A stretch of 64,000 nucleotides of DNA from Neiella marina (GTDB lineage: Bacteria; Pseudomonadota; Gammaproteobacteria; Enterobacterales; Neiellaceae), in assembly GCF_002165625.1 (NCBI RefSeq), contig NZ_NGNS01000018.1:1-64000 (forward strand). Reading direction: 5' to 3'. The notes below the pieces were generated by a model. It was not told the DNA's origin and made no database searches. It saw only the letters and a program-made list of their open reading frames with translations. Shown one piece after another: positions 42,900 through 52,020 of the stretch. How positions within the stretch are numbered: the first letter of the stretch is position 1; each line of letters opens with the position of its first letter. Made by a program: the position numbers and the translations under genes.

Positions 42900-45689
42900 A
42901 TGAAGTTAGGTATACGTTGGAAGATTATTGGCGCTATTGCTGCAGTCGAAGCCTTATTGTTTGCAGCGATTATTGGTTTTGCATTTCACTGGCTAACCCA
43001 AAGTACCCAGCAAACTGTGAGTGCCGAGCAGACTTGGCAACTCATCGGTGTACTTACCGTACTGGTGTTGCTCGCTATTGGTTCTACCGCATTTGTGGTG
43101 TACACCTTGAGCACTCGCTTTGCCAGACAGTTGATACGCTTGACGGATACCGCCCGTGAGATTCGCCACAAAGGGCCCGGTGCTCAGGTTGAAATCGCCG
43201 AAGATGACGAATTGGGGCGTTTAGCTAATGCCTTTAATAAGATGTCGTTATCGCTGCAGGCGACACAAAAGGAGTTGCATGACTCCATTGAAGAACAGCA
43301 AAAATTATCAGAGCTACTTGATACCCATCGCAGCATTCTCACTGCCACTATTTCTTCTGCTAATGATGCGGTGATCGTTATCGATCACAACGGTGACGTG
43401 GTCGAGTACAACAAATCTGCCGAGCGAATCTTTGGCTTTAGCCGCTATGAAATGATCGGCAATGAGCTCGCTAACATGATTATCCCAGAGAAATTTCGCA
43501 ATGCTCACCGCGCAGGGATGAAACGTTTTCGCCAATCAGGCGAAGCCAAGGTGCTTGGTCAACGGTTGGAACTGGTGGCACTGCATAAAGATGGTCATGA
43601 GTTCCCATGTGAATTGGCGATTCACGGCGTCAAGGTAGGAAAAGAAACTCATTTTACCGCCTTTATGCGCGACATCAGTGACCGCATTAACTTAGAGCAG
43701 GAATTGCGCTTAGCTGGCCATGCATTTGACGCCAACGAAGCCATCTTTATTACCGATGCTGACGCAAACATCGTTCGGGTTAACCAGGCCTTTACTCGTA
43801 TTACTGGCTATCAAGAAGATGAGGTTATTGGCCAAAATCCAAGGATCTTATCGTCGCATCAGCACACCGACGAGTTTTATCAGGATATGTGGCAAACCCT
43901 GACAACCACAGGTAAGTGGTCTGGTGAAATTATGAATCGCCACAAGAATGGTGATTTGCTGCCAGAGCTGTTGAGTATTTCTTCGGTCACGCAGGAAGAC
44001 GGTAGCATCAGCAATTTCGTGGCTCACTTTGCCGATTTACGCGAGCAAAAAGCGGTTGAACAGTCATTGCGCCAAGCGCGCACCGAAGCTGAACTGGCCA
44101 GTCAGGCAAAGAGCCGGTTCTTAGCGACCATGAGCCATGAGATTCGTACGCCGTTAAATGCCATTATCAACATGAATCGGTTGTTGTTAGAAACTGCACT
44201 AACCGAGCAACAACGCCATTTGGTTACTTCCGCCGATGATGCTGGCAATGTGTTGCTGGCCATCGTCAACAATGTGTTGGATTTTTCTCGAATTGAAGCG
44301 GGTCAGTTTGCTCTTAATCCTGACTGGTTTAACCCGCTACATGTGACCCAGTCACTGGTCGAGCTGTTTCAGGCTAGTGCCGGGCAAAAGTGTATTGGTT
44401 TAAGCATGAAGCATCAGCTTGACCAACCTATTGAGGTTTACGGTGATGCCCTACGTTATCGCCAAATTTTGCTCAATTTGATTGGTAATGCGGTTAAGTT
44501 TACCCAGAAAGGTGATGTCCAAGTGACGCTGGTTATTGATTCCACGGGACTCAAAGTGAGTGTTGCCGATACTGGCCCAGGCATTGAGTCTGCTAAACAG
44601 CCTTATTTGTTTGATGAGTTTTATCAGCTAAAAGACATCAACAGCATGGAGCGTTCCGGCACCGGCCTTGGTTTAGCGATCACCAAACAATTGATCGACA
44701 TGATGCAAGGTAAGATCGACCTCACTAGTGCACTCGGTGAAGGCAGTACATTTACTATTTGGTTGCCCTTAGAAAGTCGTGCCGCAGAAGCCGAGCCGAA
44801 AGACAATCGTTTGCCAGCTGGCAATAAAACAACCACTCGTAACATCAGCATTTTGTTAGTTGAAGATAGTGCCTCAAATCGAGCGGTAGCACATCAAGTG
44901 CTGGCTAATCTGGCTAACGACGTGGTGGAGGCAGAAAACGGCAAAATCGCCATCGAACTAGCCGCGAAGCAACGCTTTGACTTAATTTTGATGGATGTTG
45001 CAATGCCGGTGCTTAACGGCTTACGAGCGACTGAAATGTTGCGCAAGTCGGATGGACCGAACCGCAATACGCCGATTGTGGCGATGACTGCCAATGCCTT
45101 TAAAGAGGACAAACAAGCCTGTTTGGATGCCGGCATGGACGACTTTCTCAGCAAGCCAGTTGATATCACAGCGATGCGCGCGAAAGTTGCATTATGGTCG
45201 GCACAACGCTCTGAGCGTTGGCTAGAAGAGTCAACTCCGCAACAAGATAGCCAGCAAACATCTACCACCTCAGATATTGTCGATGAACCAAATCCAACTG
45301 AGCAGGAACAATCAAAGTATGAGGCCATAGCGCTGCTTGATGAAGATGTTCTCAATACTTTGATCAGAGAAACGAGTTGCGCCACGGTGAAGAATATTCT
45401 CGCCACCTTAAAAGAAGAAGCTCAGGCCCGTGTATTTGCCGTTAAGGTGCTGGCAGGCAGTGGCAACTGGCAACAGGTAGAGATCGAAGCACACACCCTG
45501 AAAAGCAGCATGGGCACATTTGGCGCCAGCCGTTTTCAACAACTAGCGAAAGACATTGAGCATGCGGCTAAGGCACAACATCAGCAGCGCGTGAACAATT
45601 TGGAACATCGCCTACAGTTGATGTTAGACAATACCATGGCGGCACTGGATAGCTTTTTGGCCGAGGATGCAGCGGACCAACAGGAGTAG
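42900..45689 (+). CDS. Hybrid sensor histidine kinase (SypF/RscS-like)
   Basis: A 929-aa phosphorelay kinase. In order: two membrane helices (7-31 and 47-70) with a very short periplasmic loop, HAMP (71-122), two PAS domains (about 145-262 and 270-385), HisKA with H413 (SHEIRTPLN), HATPase (about 515-625, ADTGPGIE and GTGLGLAI), a receiver with D699 (LILMDVAMP), and an HPt domain with H865 (AHTLKSSMG). This is a complete His-Asp-His chain that can phosphorylate the neighbouring sigma-54 activator. The operon position (after sypD-like, before sypG-like) fits SypF. SypF has fewer sensory domains as I recall, so the signal may differ. Confidence 0.9.
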   Translation: MKLGIRWKIIGAIAAVEALLFAAIIGFAFHWLTQSTQQTVSAEQTWQLIGVLTVLVLLAIGSTAFVVYTLSTRFARQLIRLTDTAREIRHKGPGAQVEIAEDDELGRLANAFNKMSLSLQATQKELHDSIEEQQKLSELLDTHRSILTATISSANDAVIVIDHNGDVVEYNKSAERIFGFSRYEMIGNELANMIIPEKFRNAHRAGMKRFRQSGEAKVLGQRLELVALHKDGHEFPCELAIHGVKVGKETHFTAFMRDISDRINLEQELRLAGHAFDANEAIFITDADANIVRVNQAFTRITGYQEDEVIGQNPRILSSHQHTDEFYQDMWQTLTTTGKWSGEIMNRHKNGDLLPELLSISSVTQEDGSISNFVAHFADLREQKAVEQSLRQARTEAELASQAKSRFLATMSHEIRTPLNAIINMNRLLLETALTEQQRHLVTSADDAGNVLLAIVNNVLDFSRIEAGQFALNPDWFNPLHVTQSLVELFQASAGQKCIGLSMKHQLDQPIEVYGDALRYRQILLNLIGNAVKFTQKGDVQVTLVIDSTGLKVSVADTGPGIESAKQPYLFDEFYQLKDINSMERSGTGLGLAITKQLIDMMQGKIDLTSALGEGSTFTIWLPLESRAAEAEPKDNRLPAGNKTTTRNISILLVEDSASNRAVAHQVLANLANDVVEAENGKIAIELAAKQRFDLILMDVAMPVLNGLRATEMLRKSDGPNRNTPIVAMTANAFKEDKQACLDAGMDDFLSKPVDITAMRAKVALWSAQRSERWLEESTPQQDSQQTSTTSDIVDEPNPTEQEQSKYEAIALLDEDVLNTLIRETSCATVKNILATLKEEAQARVFAVKVLAGSGNWQQVEIEAHTLKSSMGTFGASRFQQLAKDIEHAAKAQHQQRVNNLEHRLQLMLDNTMAALDSFLAEDAADQQE

Positions 45690-45694
45690 TGGAT

Positions 45695-47125
45695 ATGGGC
45701 AGGAATGATTCGATATTGCTGGTTGAGGATAGTGATTCACTCGCAGCGGTGTATCAAGCATATTTGGCTGATGAACCAGCGCAGCTGACCCGTGTGGCAA
45801 GTGGCGAAGCCGCTATTCGGGCGATGACCGACAACCCGCCAAGCGTGCTGTTACTCGATTTGAAGCTGCCCGATATGAGTGGCTTGGATGTCCTGCAGTG
45901 GCTCAACGGTCAGCGCTTTGAACCTGTGGTGATCATGATTACTGCGCATGGCTCCATTGATGTTGCGGTGGATGCCATGCGCTTAGGCGCCATCGACTTC
46001 CTTGAAAAGCCATTTGACGGCGCCCGCTTGCATGTCACTGTTCGTAATGCCATGAAACTCAGCCGCTTGCAAAATTTGGTTGAGGGCTATGAGGCCGATA
46101 GTGCCCGATCGAGCTTTCAGGGCTTTATTGGCGGTAGCTTGGTCATGCAGCAGGTGTACAAGATGATTGAAGCGGTGGCACCAAGTAAAGCCACTGTATT
46201 CATCACCGGCGAGAGTGGCACCGGTAAAGAGGTATGTGCAGAGGCGATTCATAAGCAGGGGCCAAGAGCGAACAAACCCTTTATTGCATTGAACTGTGGC
46301 GCAATTCCCAAAGAGTTGATGGAAAGTGAAATCTTCGGCCATGTCAAAGGTGCGTTTACTGGCGCCCAAAGAGAGCGCAAAGGCGCAGCTTCGCTGGCTG
46401 ATGGCGGTACCTTGTTTTTAGACGAAATTGGCGAGATGGATATGGACTTGCAGACTAAGTTGCTGCGATTTGTTCAAACTGGCCGCTTCCAACGCGTCGG
46501 CGGAAGTGCCGAAGAAACCGTCGATGTGCGCTTTCTTTGCGCCACTAACCGCGATCCATGGCAAGAAGTGCAAGCAGGCCGGTTCCGTGAAGATCTTTAC
46601 TACCGCCTGTATGTGGTACCAATTCATCTGCCGCCGTTGCGCGACAGAGGACAGGACGTATTGGCCGTTGGCCAGATGCTATTGAACCAATATGCCAAAG
46701 ACGAAGGGAAAAAATTCCGCCGCTTCGGTCATGATGTGAAATTGGTGCTAAGTCGGTACCAATGGCCTGGCAACGTTAGGGAACTGCAAAATGTGGTGCG
46801 CAATATTTGTGTGCTCAACGATGGCGAACAAGTGACCGTGGAGCACCTACCGCAAAATCTTTGCGCTCAGCTTGACGAGCTATTACCCGAGCGTGAGCTA
46901 AGTGGCGAGCTTGAATTTGAAATCGAACAAACACCAGAATTTGTTATCGAAGAACAGCCGCAAGGTTTCGTCAGACCAATACAAGCACTGTGGTTGACTG
47001 AAAGACAGGCTATTGAACAAGCCATTGATCATTGCGATGGCAATATTCCCAAAGCTGCCGAATTGCTGGAAGTGAGTCCATCAACGATTTATCGTAAAAA
47101 GCAAAGCTGGGAACAGATGGAGTGA
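45695..47125 (+). CDS. Sigma-54-dependent response regulator (SypG-like)
   Basis: A 476-aa NtrC-family activator. The receiver has D55 (LLLDLKLPDMSG, counted from the ATG), the AAA+ domain has Walker A GESGTGKE and the canonical sigma-54 loop GAFTGA, and the C-terminus has a Fis-type helix-turn-helix (NIPKAAELLEVSPSTIYRKKQ). An insertion of acidic residues (about 395-425) separates AAA+ and DNA-binding domains. I choose the ATG at 45695 (GGAG eight bases upstream) over the GTG at 45689. It is the last gene of the operon and the best candidate to bind the TTTGCA-N3-TGCAAA sites at the four sigma-54 promoters. Confidence 0.9.
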   Translation: MGRNDSILLVEDSDSLAAVYQAYLADEPAQLTRVASGEAAIRAMTDNPPSVLLLDLKLPDMSGLDVLQWLNGQRFEPVVIMITAHGSIDVAVDAMRLGAIDFLEKPFDGARLHVTVRNAMKLSRLQNLVEGYEADSARSSFQGFIGGSLVMQQVYKMIEAVAPSKATVFITGESGTGKEVCAEAIHKQGPRANKPFIALNCGAIPKELMESEIFGHVKGAFTGAQRERKGAASLADGGTLFLDEIGEMDMDLQTKLLRFVQTGRFQRVGGSAEETVDVRFLCATNRDPWQEVQAGRFREDLYYRLYVVPIHLPPLRDRGQDVLAVGQMLLNQYAKDEGKKFRRFGHDVKLVLSRYQWPGNVRELQNVVRNICVLNDGEQVTVEHLPQNLCAQLDELLPERELSGELEFEIEQTPEFVIEEQPQGFVRPIQALWLTERQAIEQAIDHCDGNIPKAAELLEVSPSTIYRKKQSWEQME

Positions 47126-47218
47126 TAAGTTGCCAAGCTATTAAGCACCTATTTGGCAATCAACGCGGTGTGTTAAGCAATGCAAATGAACGGCTTGTTT
47201 GGGTTGATTTTGCGGCGA

Positions 47219-50200
47219 CTACGCGGCTCTTTGCGCGCTGCCTCGCAAACCAACTAGCCAACGTTTGAGTGGGTTCCAAAATGCCAAGTGAATGCTATTG
47301 CCGCTTTTGGTGTGCATTTCTCGCGATAGCGGGATAAAGGTTTGGTCGTTGTTGGCGCCAAAGTCCAATGGCAGCATATGGTGGATTTCGGTTTGCTCAC
47401 CGATGCGACTATCCCACGCCTCATATAAATCGTTAACTCGGTACTTGTCTGGGTGGTTTTCAAATGCTCGCAGCATATTGGCTTTGCGTTTCGCTTGCCT
47501 GCCGTAGTGACGTTTCTCATCATCATTAAACAAGCTGTAAATAAAGCGCCACTTGCGAGTGCCGCCTTGCAGGCCTTTCTTTGTCCCGGGCAGCAACCAG
47601 CCTTTGATAATCAAGCCTTGGATCTTGCCATCTTCACTATTGACGCCGCGCCACCAATCTCGTTTATGACGGCCAAATGCGCGACGATGACCGTTATAGG
47701 TTGCTGCTTCTTCTGGGTTGGCGCTATCGACAATGCCTTTTATCCGTAGCGGTGGCTTATAGTCTTCATTGACTTCCGAAATGGTGTAGCGAATCTGTTG
47801 CTGGCGGCCGAGGTTTTGGATCTGTTGTTTGCCATTTTGCTTAAATCGCGCTTTGCTCAAGGTAATGCTGTTGCCACTGTAGATGCTCTGACGCATGTCG
47901 CCGGATTTGCGGCTACGTGAGTAGTTAGCGATCTGCACCGTATTGCTGCTATCGAGAATATCAATTTGATCGGGCAGGGCATTAACAGCCTGACTTGCTG
48001 GCGCGTTAGCCGTTGGTACTTGGGTATCTTGCTCGCCTTCAGGGTTAATTCGGCCATACACCCACCAACGGTTGTTGCGTACTCTGGGCTCTAATTGTTT
48101 GAATCCGAAACGTAGTTTTATCGCCATTAAGGCTTTGTTAATCACTGCTTCGCCGAGCCGGCCGCGAGGCAGGCGAGTAATCAGTCGCTTGGCAGCGGCT
48201 AACCCCATCCGTAGTTTTGCCGCAGGATCTTTGGGTAGCTTGGTTTGCAATACTTTGGTTTGCGATAATGTGGCGCCTAGACTTTTTGCTTTATTGACTA
48301 GCCAACGCACTGCCTTATCCATCATCCGGTCAACGGGAGCCCGCAACTTTGTGATGATGGCGCCAATCGATTTTGAAATATTACCCAAGCCGAGCAAGCG
48401 TGCGAGAAAACTAATCACCAATGTCAGACTTTTGGCGAGCGATTGTTCTACTTTACGAGCGGCGGGTTTGATGTGGCCAGATGCGATGGCAAACATCGAA
48501 CTGAGCAGTGATTTTGCGACTTGGATAATGCCCCGCAAGCGCTGCACAAAGAACATGATGGTGTTGTAAATGGCGAGGATTGCTTGGACAAAAGCGCCAG
48601 CCGGATTAATCATCGATAGCAACCGAACAATGGCTGCCTGTACGATTCGCACTTTGATGAAATGAATGATCTGCCCTAACACCCGCTGTTTTAAGTTCAC
48701 CACGCCTTGTTTTAGTTTTTGCCATAGGGCGATTGGTCCTTGAGTGACGATTGCCCGAGCCCACGCCACGCCACGTTCTAATAACGCCACCTTGGGCTCT
48801 CCGATAGCCGCCACTAATTTGCGCCGTATCGCTTGCCAGGTAACGCCCAATACACTCAGAACAAACTTAGTGATTTCTTTCAATGAAAAGGATTTCGGTA
48901 GCGCAATGCCAGCACCACTGAGCGTACCGGTCAACCAGCCTAATAGCGCTCCTCGTAAATGACGGACAATGTTACCAGCGAATCGTTGTAACCCTCGTTT
49001 AGCGGCACGCGCTAGGTTTTTAAAGAAATGAAGCGGGTGGCGGATAATAAAGCGAAGTGCTTTGCCGGCTCGTTTTAAGTAGGGCATTAATTTAGGGGCG
49101 ACCACCGAAAAAATAATCAGCAGTAGTTGATAGACCTGATTTCTTGCCCAACCGACAAAATGCCCCACAAAACCGACAAATGCTTGGCCAATGCGTTTAA
49201 AAGCGCCGAACACAGTGAGTAAATCGGCCAACTTCAGAGCACCGATAGCAGCTTGGATTATCCGTGGTATTGCGCTGACAAAACGCTTCAGCCCGACTAA
49301 GGTAGTCTGGAACCATTGCCAAGCGCGCCCAATGGCGTTGGCTTTTTTGATGTTTTGCCACACCTGTTGCTGACCAATTAAGGTCATAAAACCACCCAAC
49401 ACGGTTTCTGCATTGCGCGTTACTTTGGCACTGGTAATTGGATTTTTGCCCAGTACTGCACAGAGCAAATCCCAACCGCGAGTTTTAGCGGCAAACTTTG
49501 CTAGCGGCGCCAGCAGCGTTTGCTTGATCGTTTGCTGAATGGTTGTGATTAGGCTGCCAACATAATTGACCACCCGAAATACCGGTTCGGCGAACATGCG
49601 CTTGGCTTGCAGCCATACGCCAGAGAGATTAAAGATGTCGCGCCAACTCAGTCGGTCGAGAAATGCCAACAATTGCGAGCGCATTCGCTGAGCGCTAAGT
49701 CCTAATGCCGTGAGACGCGCGCTCAACCAGATAGCGACTTTGTTGATCAGGCCATGACTTTCTAGCACTTGAGTGAGCAAGTGGCCCCCGGGCGCCATTT
49801 CAAGTACCGCTTTGAGTCTGGTTGGTGCGTTGCTACTGGTGCGTGTCATGGTGATCGGATTGAAACCCACTAACAGGGTCAGCATTCGAAAACCGGGGAT
49901 ATGGTAGGCCTTGCTGGCGAAGTAGTTTATTGCATCACTTACACCGAGACGTTGGATGCTGTCGGATCGCTGCTGGACTACGGCCATTGGTGGCTTGTTG
50001 CTATTTGGCAACTTGCTGGTAGCGCCCTGTTGAATGCTATGGGTGAGCTCGTGAGCAATGAGTCGTTTGCCCTGTTCAGACTCGGGTTGGAACTGGTTTT
50101 CGGCAAAAAATACATGATTGCGCCAGGCAAATGCACGGGCGCTCAGCTGTTTGTTCAGGCGGTTTGCGGCGCCATCGGTGTGGATCCGTATGGCAGAAAA

Positions 50201-50641
50201 ATCAACGCCGAACCGCGGCTCCATGAACTGGCGCACTTTGTTGGGTAACGGCTGCCCGCCATGATTGGCTGATGCTAACTCGGCACTAATGTGTTGCTGT
50301 TGTTCTGGGGCCAACGAATTGGAGGATTGGCCATTCAGTGGACTAGCTTGGCGCTGTAGCAATGAGCTTTGGGATATTGTCCCGCGAGCAGGGGAGCTGT
50401 CGATGGTTGCTGGTCTGGCTGGCACCTGCTGGCTCGATTGCGCCATGCGCATGACTTTGTCTGCGGTCTGATCGGCTTCTTGTTCATCGGCATCTTGTGG
50501 CTTTGAGAGCTGAATTGATTTCAGCGCAACAGCAACGGGCTTACTTTTCAATCCTGCTTGATCAGCGGCAGCGCGCAGTAGCCTTGGATTTTGCTGCAGC
50601 GGTGCTCGAGTCGCGGAGCGGGCTACTTTGGCGCTATCCAT
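47219..50641 (-). CDS. eCIS-core (DUF4157) protein with C-terminal HNH-like nuclease domain
   Basis: A 1140-aa protein and the most likely toxic cargo of the injection system. Residues ~131-206 are a DUF4157 eCIS-core domain with the zincin-like HELTH (197-201). Residues ~240-800 are long, basic, amphipathic helices with two related modules around NPIT motifs (261-264, 400-403). An Arg/Lys-rich linker follows. The C-terminus holds an HNH-type motif: EIHHMLPLDFGANND with HH 1087-1088, Asn 1097-1098 and H1110, as in phage and toxin nucleases. The ATG overlaps the ATPase stop (TAATG). No immunity gene is apparent downstream: only ~90 bp separate it from the convergent sypG-like gene. Nuclease activity and cargo status are inferred. 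Confidence 0.82.
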   Translation of the reverse strand: MDSAKVARSATRAPLQQNPRLLRAAADQAGLKSKPVAVALKSIQLSKPQDADEQEADQTADKVMRMAQSSQQVPARPATIDSSPARGTISQSSLLQRQASPLNGQSSNSLAPEQQQHISAELASANHGGQPLPNKVRQFMEPRFGVDFSAIRIHTDGAANRLNKQLSARAFAWRNHVFFAENQFQPESEQGKRLIAHELTHSIQQGATSKLPNSNKPPMAVVQQRSDSIQRLGVSDAINYFASKAYHIPGFRMLTLLVGFNPITMTRTSSNAPTRLKAVLEMAPGGHLLTQVLESHGLINKVAIWLSARLTALGLSAQRMRSQLLAFLDRLSWRDIFNLSGVWLQAKRMFAEPVFRVVNYVGSLITTIQQTIKQTLLAPLAKFAAKTRGWDLLCAVLGKNPITSAKVTRNAETVLGGFMTLIGQQQVWQNIKKANAIGRAWQWFQTTLVGLKRFVSAIPRIIQAAIGALKLADLLTVFGAFKRIGQAFVGFVGHFVGWARNQVYQLLLIIFSVVAPKLMPYLKRAGKALRFIIRHPLHFFKNLARAAKRGLQRFAGNIVRHLRGALLGWLTGTLSGAGIALPKSFSLKEITKFVLSVLGVTWQAIRRKLVAAIGEPKVALLERGVAWARAIVTQGPIALWQKLKQGVVNLKQRVLGQIIHFIKVRIVQAAIVRLLSMINPAGAFVQAILAIYNTIMFFVQRLRGIIQVAKSLLSSMFAIASGHIKPAARKVEQSLAKSLTLVISFLARLLGLGNISKSIGAIITKLRAPVDRMMDKAVRWLVNKAKSLGATLSQTKVLQTKLPKDPAAKLRMGLAAAKRLITRLPRGRLGEAVINKALMAIKLRFGFKQLEPRVRNNRWWVYGRINPEGEQDTQVPTANAPASQAVNALPDQIDILDSSNTVQIANYSRSRKSGDMRQSIYSGNSITLSKARFKQNGKQQIQNLGRQQQIRYTISEVNEDYKPPLRIKGIVDSANPEEAATYNGHRRAFGRHKRDWWRGVNSEDGKIQGLIIKGWLLPGTKKGLQGGTRKWRFIYSLFNDDEKRHYGRQAKRKANMLRAFENHPDKYRVNDLYEAWDSRIGEQTEIHHMLPLDFGANNDQTFIPLSREMHTKSGNSIHLAFWNPLKRWLVGLRGSAQRAA

Positions 50642-52020
50642 TAGATACGCCTGCCTTGTTTGATAAACTCGCGCTTGATGCCTTGTTCAATATCGGCCTG
50701 ACAGATGCGCGTTGTTTGCTTGCTGATTGCATGTAGGCTGCAGTGGCGCACGACGTTCATGATGGTGCCGCCGGAAATTTCATAGCGATCAGCAAGGCGG
50801 CTAAAGTCGACATCATCGCTAAAATCCACTTTGCTGGAGAAACCTTGTTGCCACAGTAATTGCCGTTCTGGTGCCGCGGGCATGGAAAAAGCGATGATAT
50901 TTTGAAAGCGGCGAATGAATGCTTCATCGATATTGTTTTTAAGGTTTGAAGCCAAGATCACCACGCCATCAAATTCTTCAATCCGTTGCAGAAGGTAACT
51001 GACTTCCTGATTGGCGTAGCGATCACGGCTGTCTTCGACTTGAGTGCGTTTACCAAACAGGGCGTCTGCTTCATCAAAGAACAATATCCAGTTTTTGTTG
51101 GCGGCGGTGTCAAAAATACGGGCGAGGTTTTTTTCCGTTTCGCCAATGTATTTGCTGATCAATAAGCTGAGATCGATCTTGTAGACCTCGCGCTCACAGT
51201 ATTGCCCCAGCAAACAAGCCGATAGGGTTTTGCCGGTGCCCGGTGGGCCATAAAATAACGCGGTGTAGCCCGGCGATAACCGATCTTCCATTTGCCAATC
51301 AGTCATCAGCACTTGGTGGTACTTCACCCAATCGGCGATTTCTTGTAGTTGCACTCTGATGGCATTGGGCAACACCAGTTGTTGCCAAGAGCGTTGGGTA
51401 CTGATGCGTTTGGCCGGAAAGTCACGGCTAAAGGCAGGTTTAAATGCACTGCCGCTCGTTAGCCAATCGAGCATTTCTTTGCTGATCGTTAATGCCTGGC
51501 TGGTCCATGGTTCTAACGGCCCTAGCGAGTTGGCTTGGATGATGTCCTGCCGAAATAGCAAGGCGTCCGGTTGCAGCTTGGGCTGCACGGTAAAGCGCTC
51601 ATCAAGCGCGTCACCAGCGAGGACGAATAATGCGGTTTCAATGGTCGGTAGAAAACCGCCGTGACTTTGTGATTGCAAGCCGCCAAATTCGGTATGACCG
51701 CGGTCGGTATGTTTGTTACGGGAAAACAACACATCGAGCATTTGCGGGCGGATGTAGGGCGTCAGTACGAGCGCTAAAATCAGCCGTTCAGCGGCTTGTA
51801 GCTGATGCTTATCGATCAACTGTTGCAAGTTTGAACGGGCAGGCAAATCTGGTGGTTTAGCTTTATCAAAGCGAAAATGTAATGGTTCATCATCGCTGTA
51901 AAAATAGGCGTGCAGGCGTGCCTCCAACACCTGCGCGAGCCAATGTAACTCGCGCTCTAGGGCATCAGCGTTGACGGTCGCTATGGTTACCAGGTTATCT
52001 GGATTGGCTGCGGCATCCAT
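50641..52020 (-). CDS. AAA+ ATPase of contractile injection system (Afp15-like)
   Basis: A 459-aa ATPase with an N-terminal helical region (~1-230) and one AAA+ module. Walker A is GPPGTGKT (258-265), Walker B ILFFDEAD (312-319), with the sensor region ILASNLKNNIDEAFIRRF and C-terminal lid. The same type of ATPase closes eCIS structural clusters such as Afp (Afp15) and PVC and is thought to act in particle assembly or cargo loading. It overlaps the tape-measure-like gene by 34 bp and is coupled to the cargo gene. Confidence 0.9.
   Translation of the reverse strand: MDAAANPDNLVTIATVNADALERELHWLAQVLEARLHAYFYSDDEPLHFRFDKAKPPDLPARSNLQQLIDKHQLQAAERLILALVLTPYIRPQMLDVLFSRNKHTDRGHTEFGGLQSQSHGGFLPTIETALFVLAGDALDERFTVQPKLQPDALLFRQDIIQANSLGPLEPWTSQALTISKEMLDWLTSGSAFKPAFSRDFPAKRISTQRSWQQLVLPNAIRVQLQEIADWVKYHQVLMTDWQMEDRLSPGYTALFYGPPGTGKTLSACLLGQYCEREVYKIDLSLLISKYIGETEKNLARIFDTAANKNWILFFDEADALFGKRTQVEDSRDRYANQEVSYLLQRIEEFDGVVILASNLKNNIDEAFIRRFQNIIAFSMPAAPERQLLWQQGFSSKVDFSDDVDFSRLADRYEISGGTIMNVVRHCSLHAISKQTTRICQADIEQGIKREFIKQGRRI

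Noticed and set aside
26867-47125. PEP-CTERM/exosortase type of exopolysaccharide locus
   Set aside because: The regulator pair and chain-length protein are similar in style, but no exosortase or PEP-CTERM protein is present, and the A-B-C-D-F-G order fits Syp better.
47126-47218. Terminator between the convergent SypG-like gene and injection operon
   Set aside because: TTGCCAA/TTGGCAA arms exist but the loop is about 16 bases and there is no T-run, so I did not list it.
47453-50736. Plus-strand open frames opposite the cargo gene as possible immunity genes
   Set aside because: They are antisense shadows of the long coding frame without convincing ribosome sites or protein-like composition.
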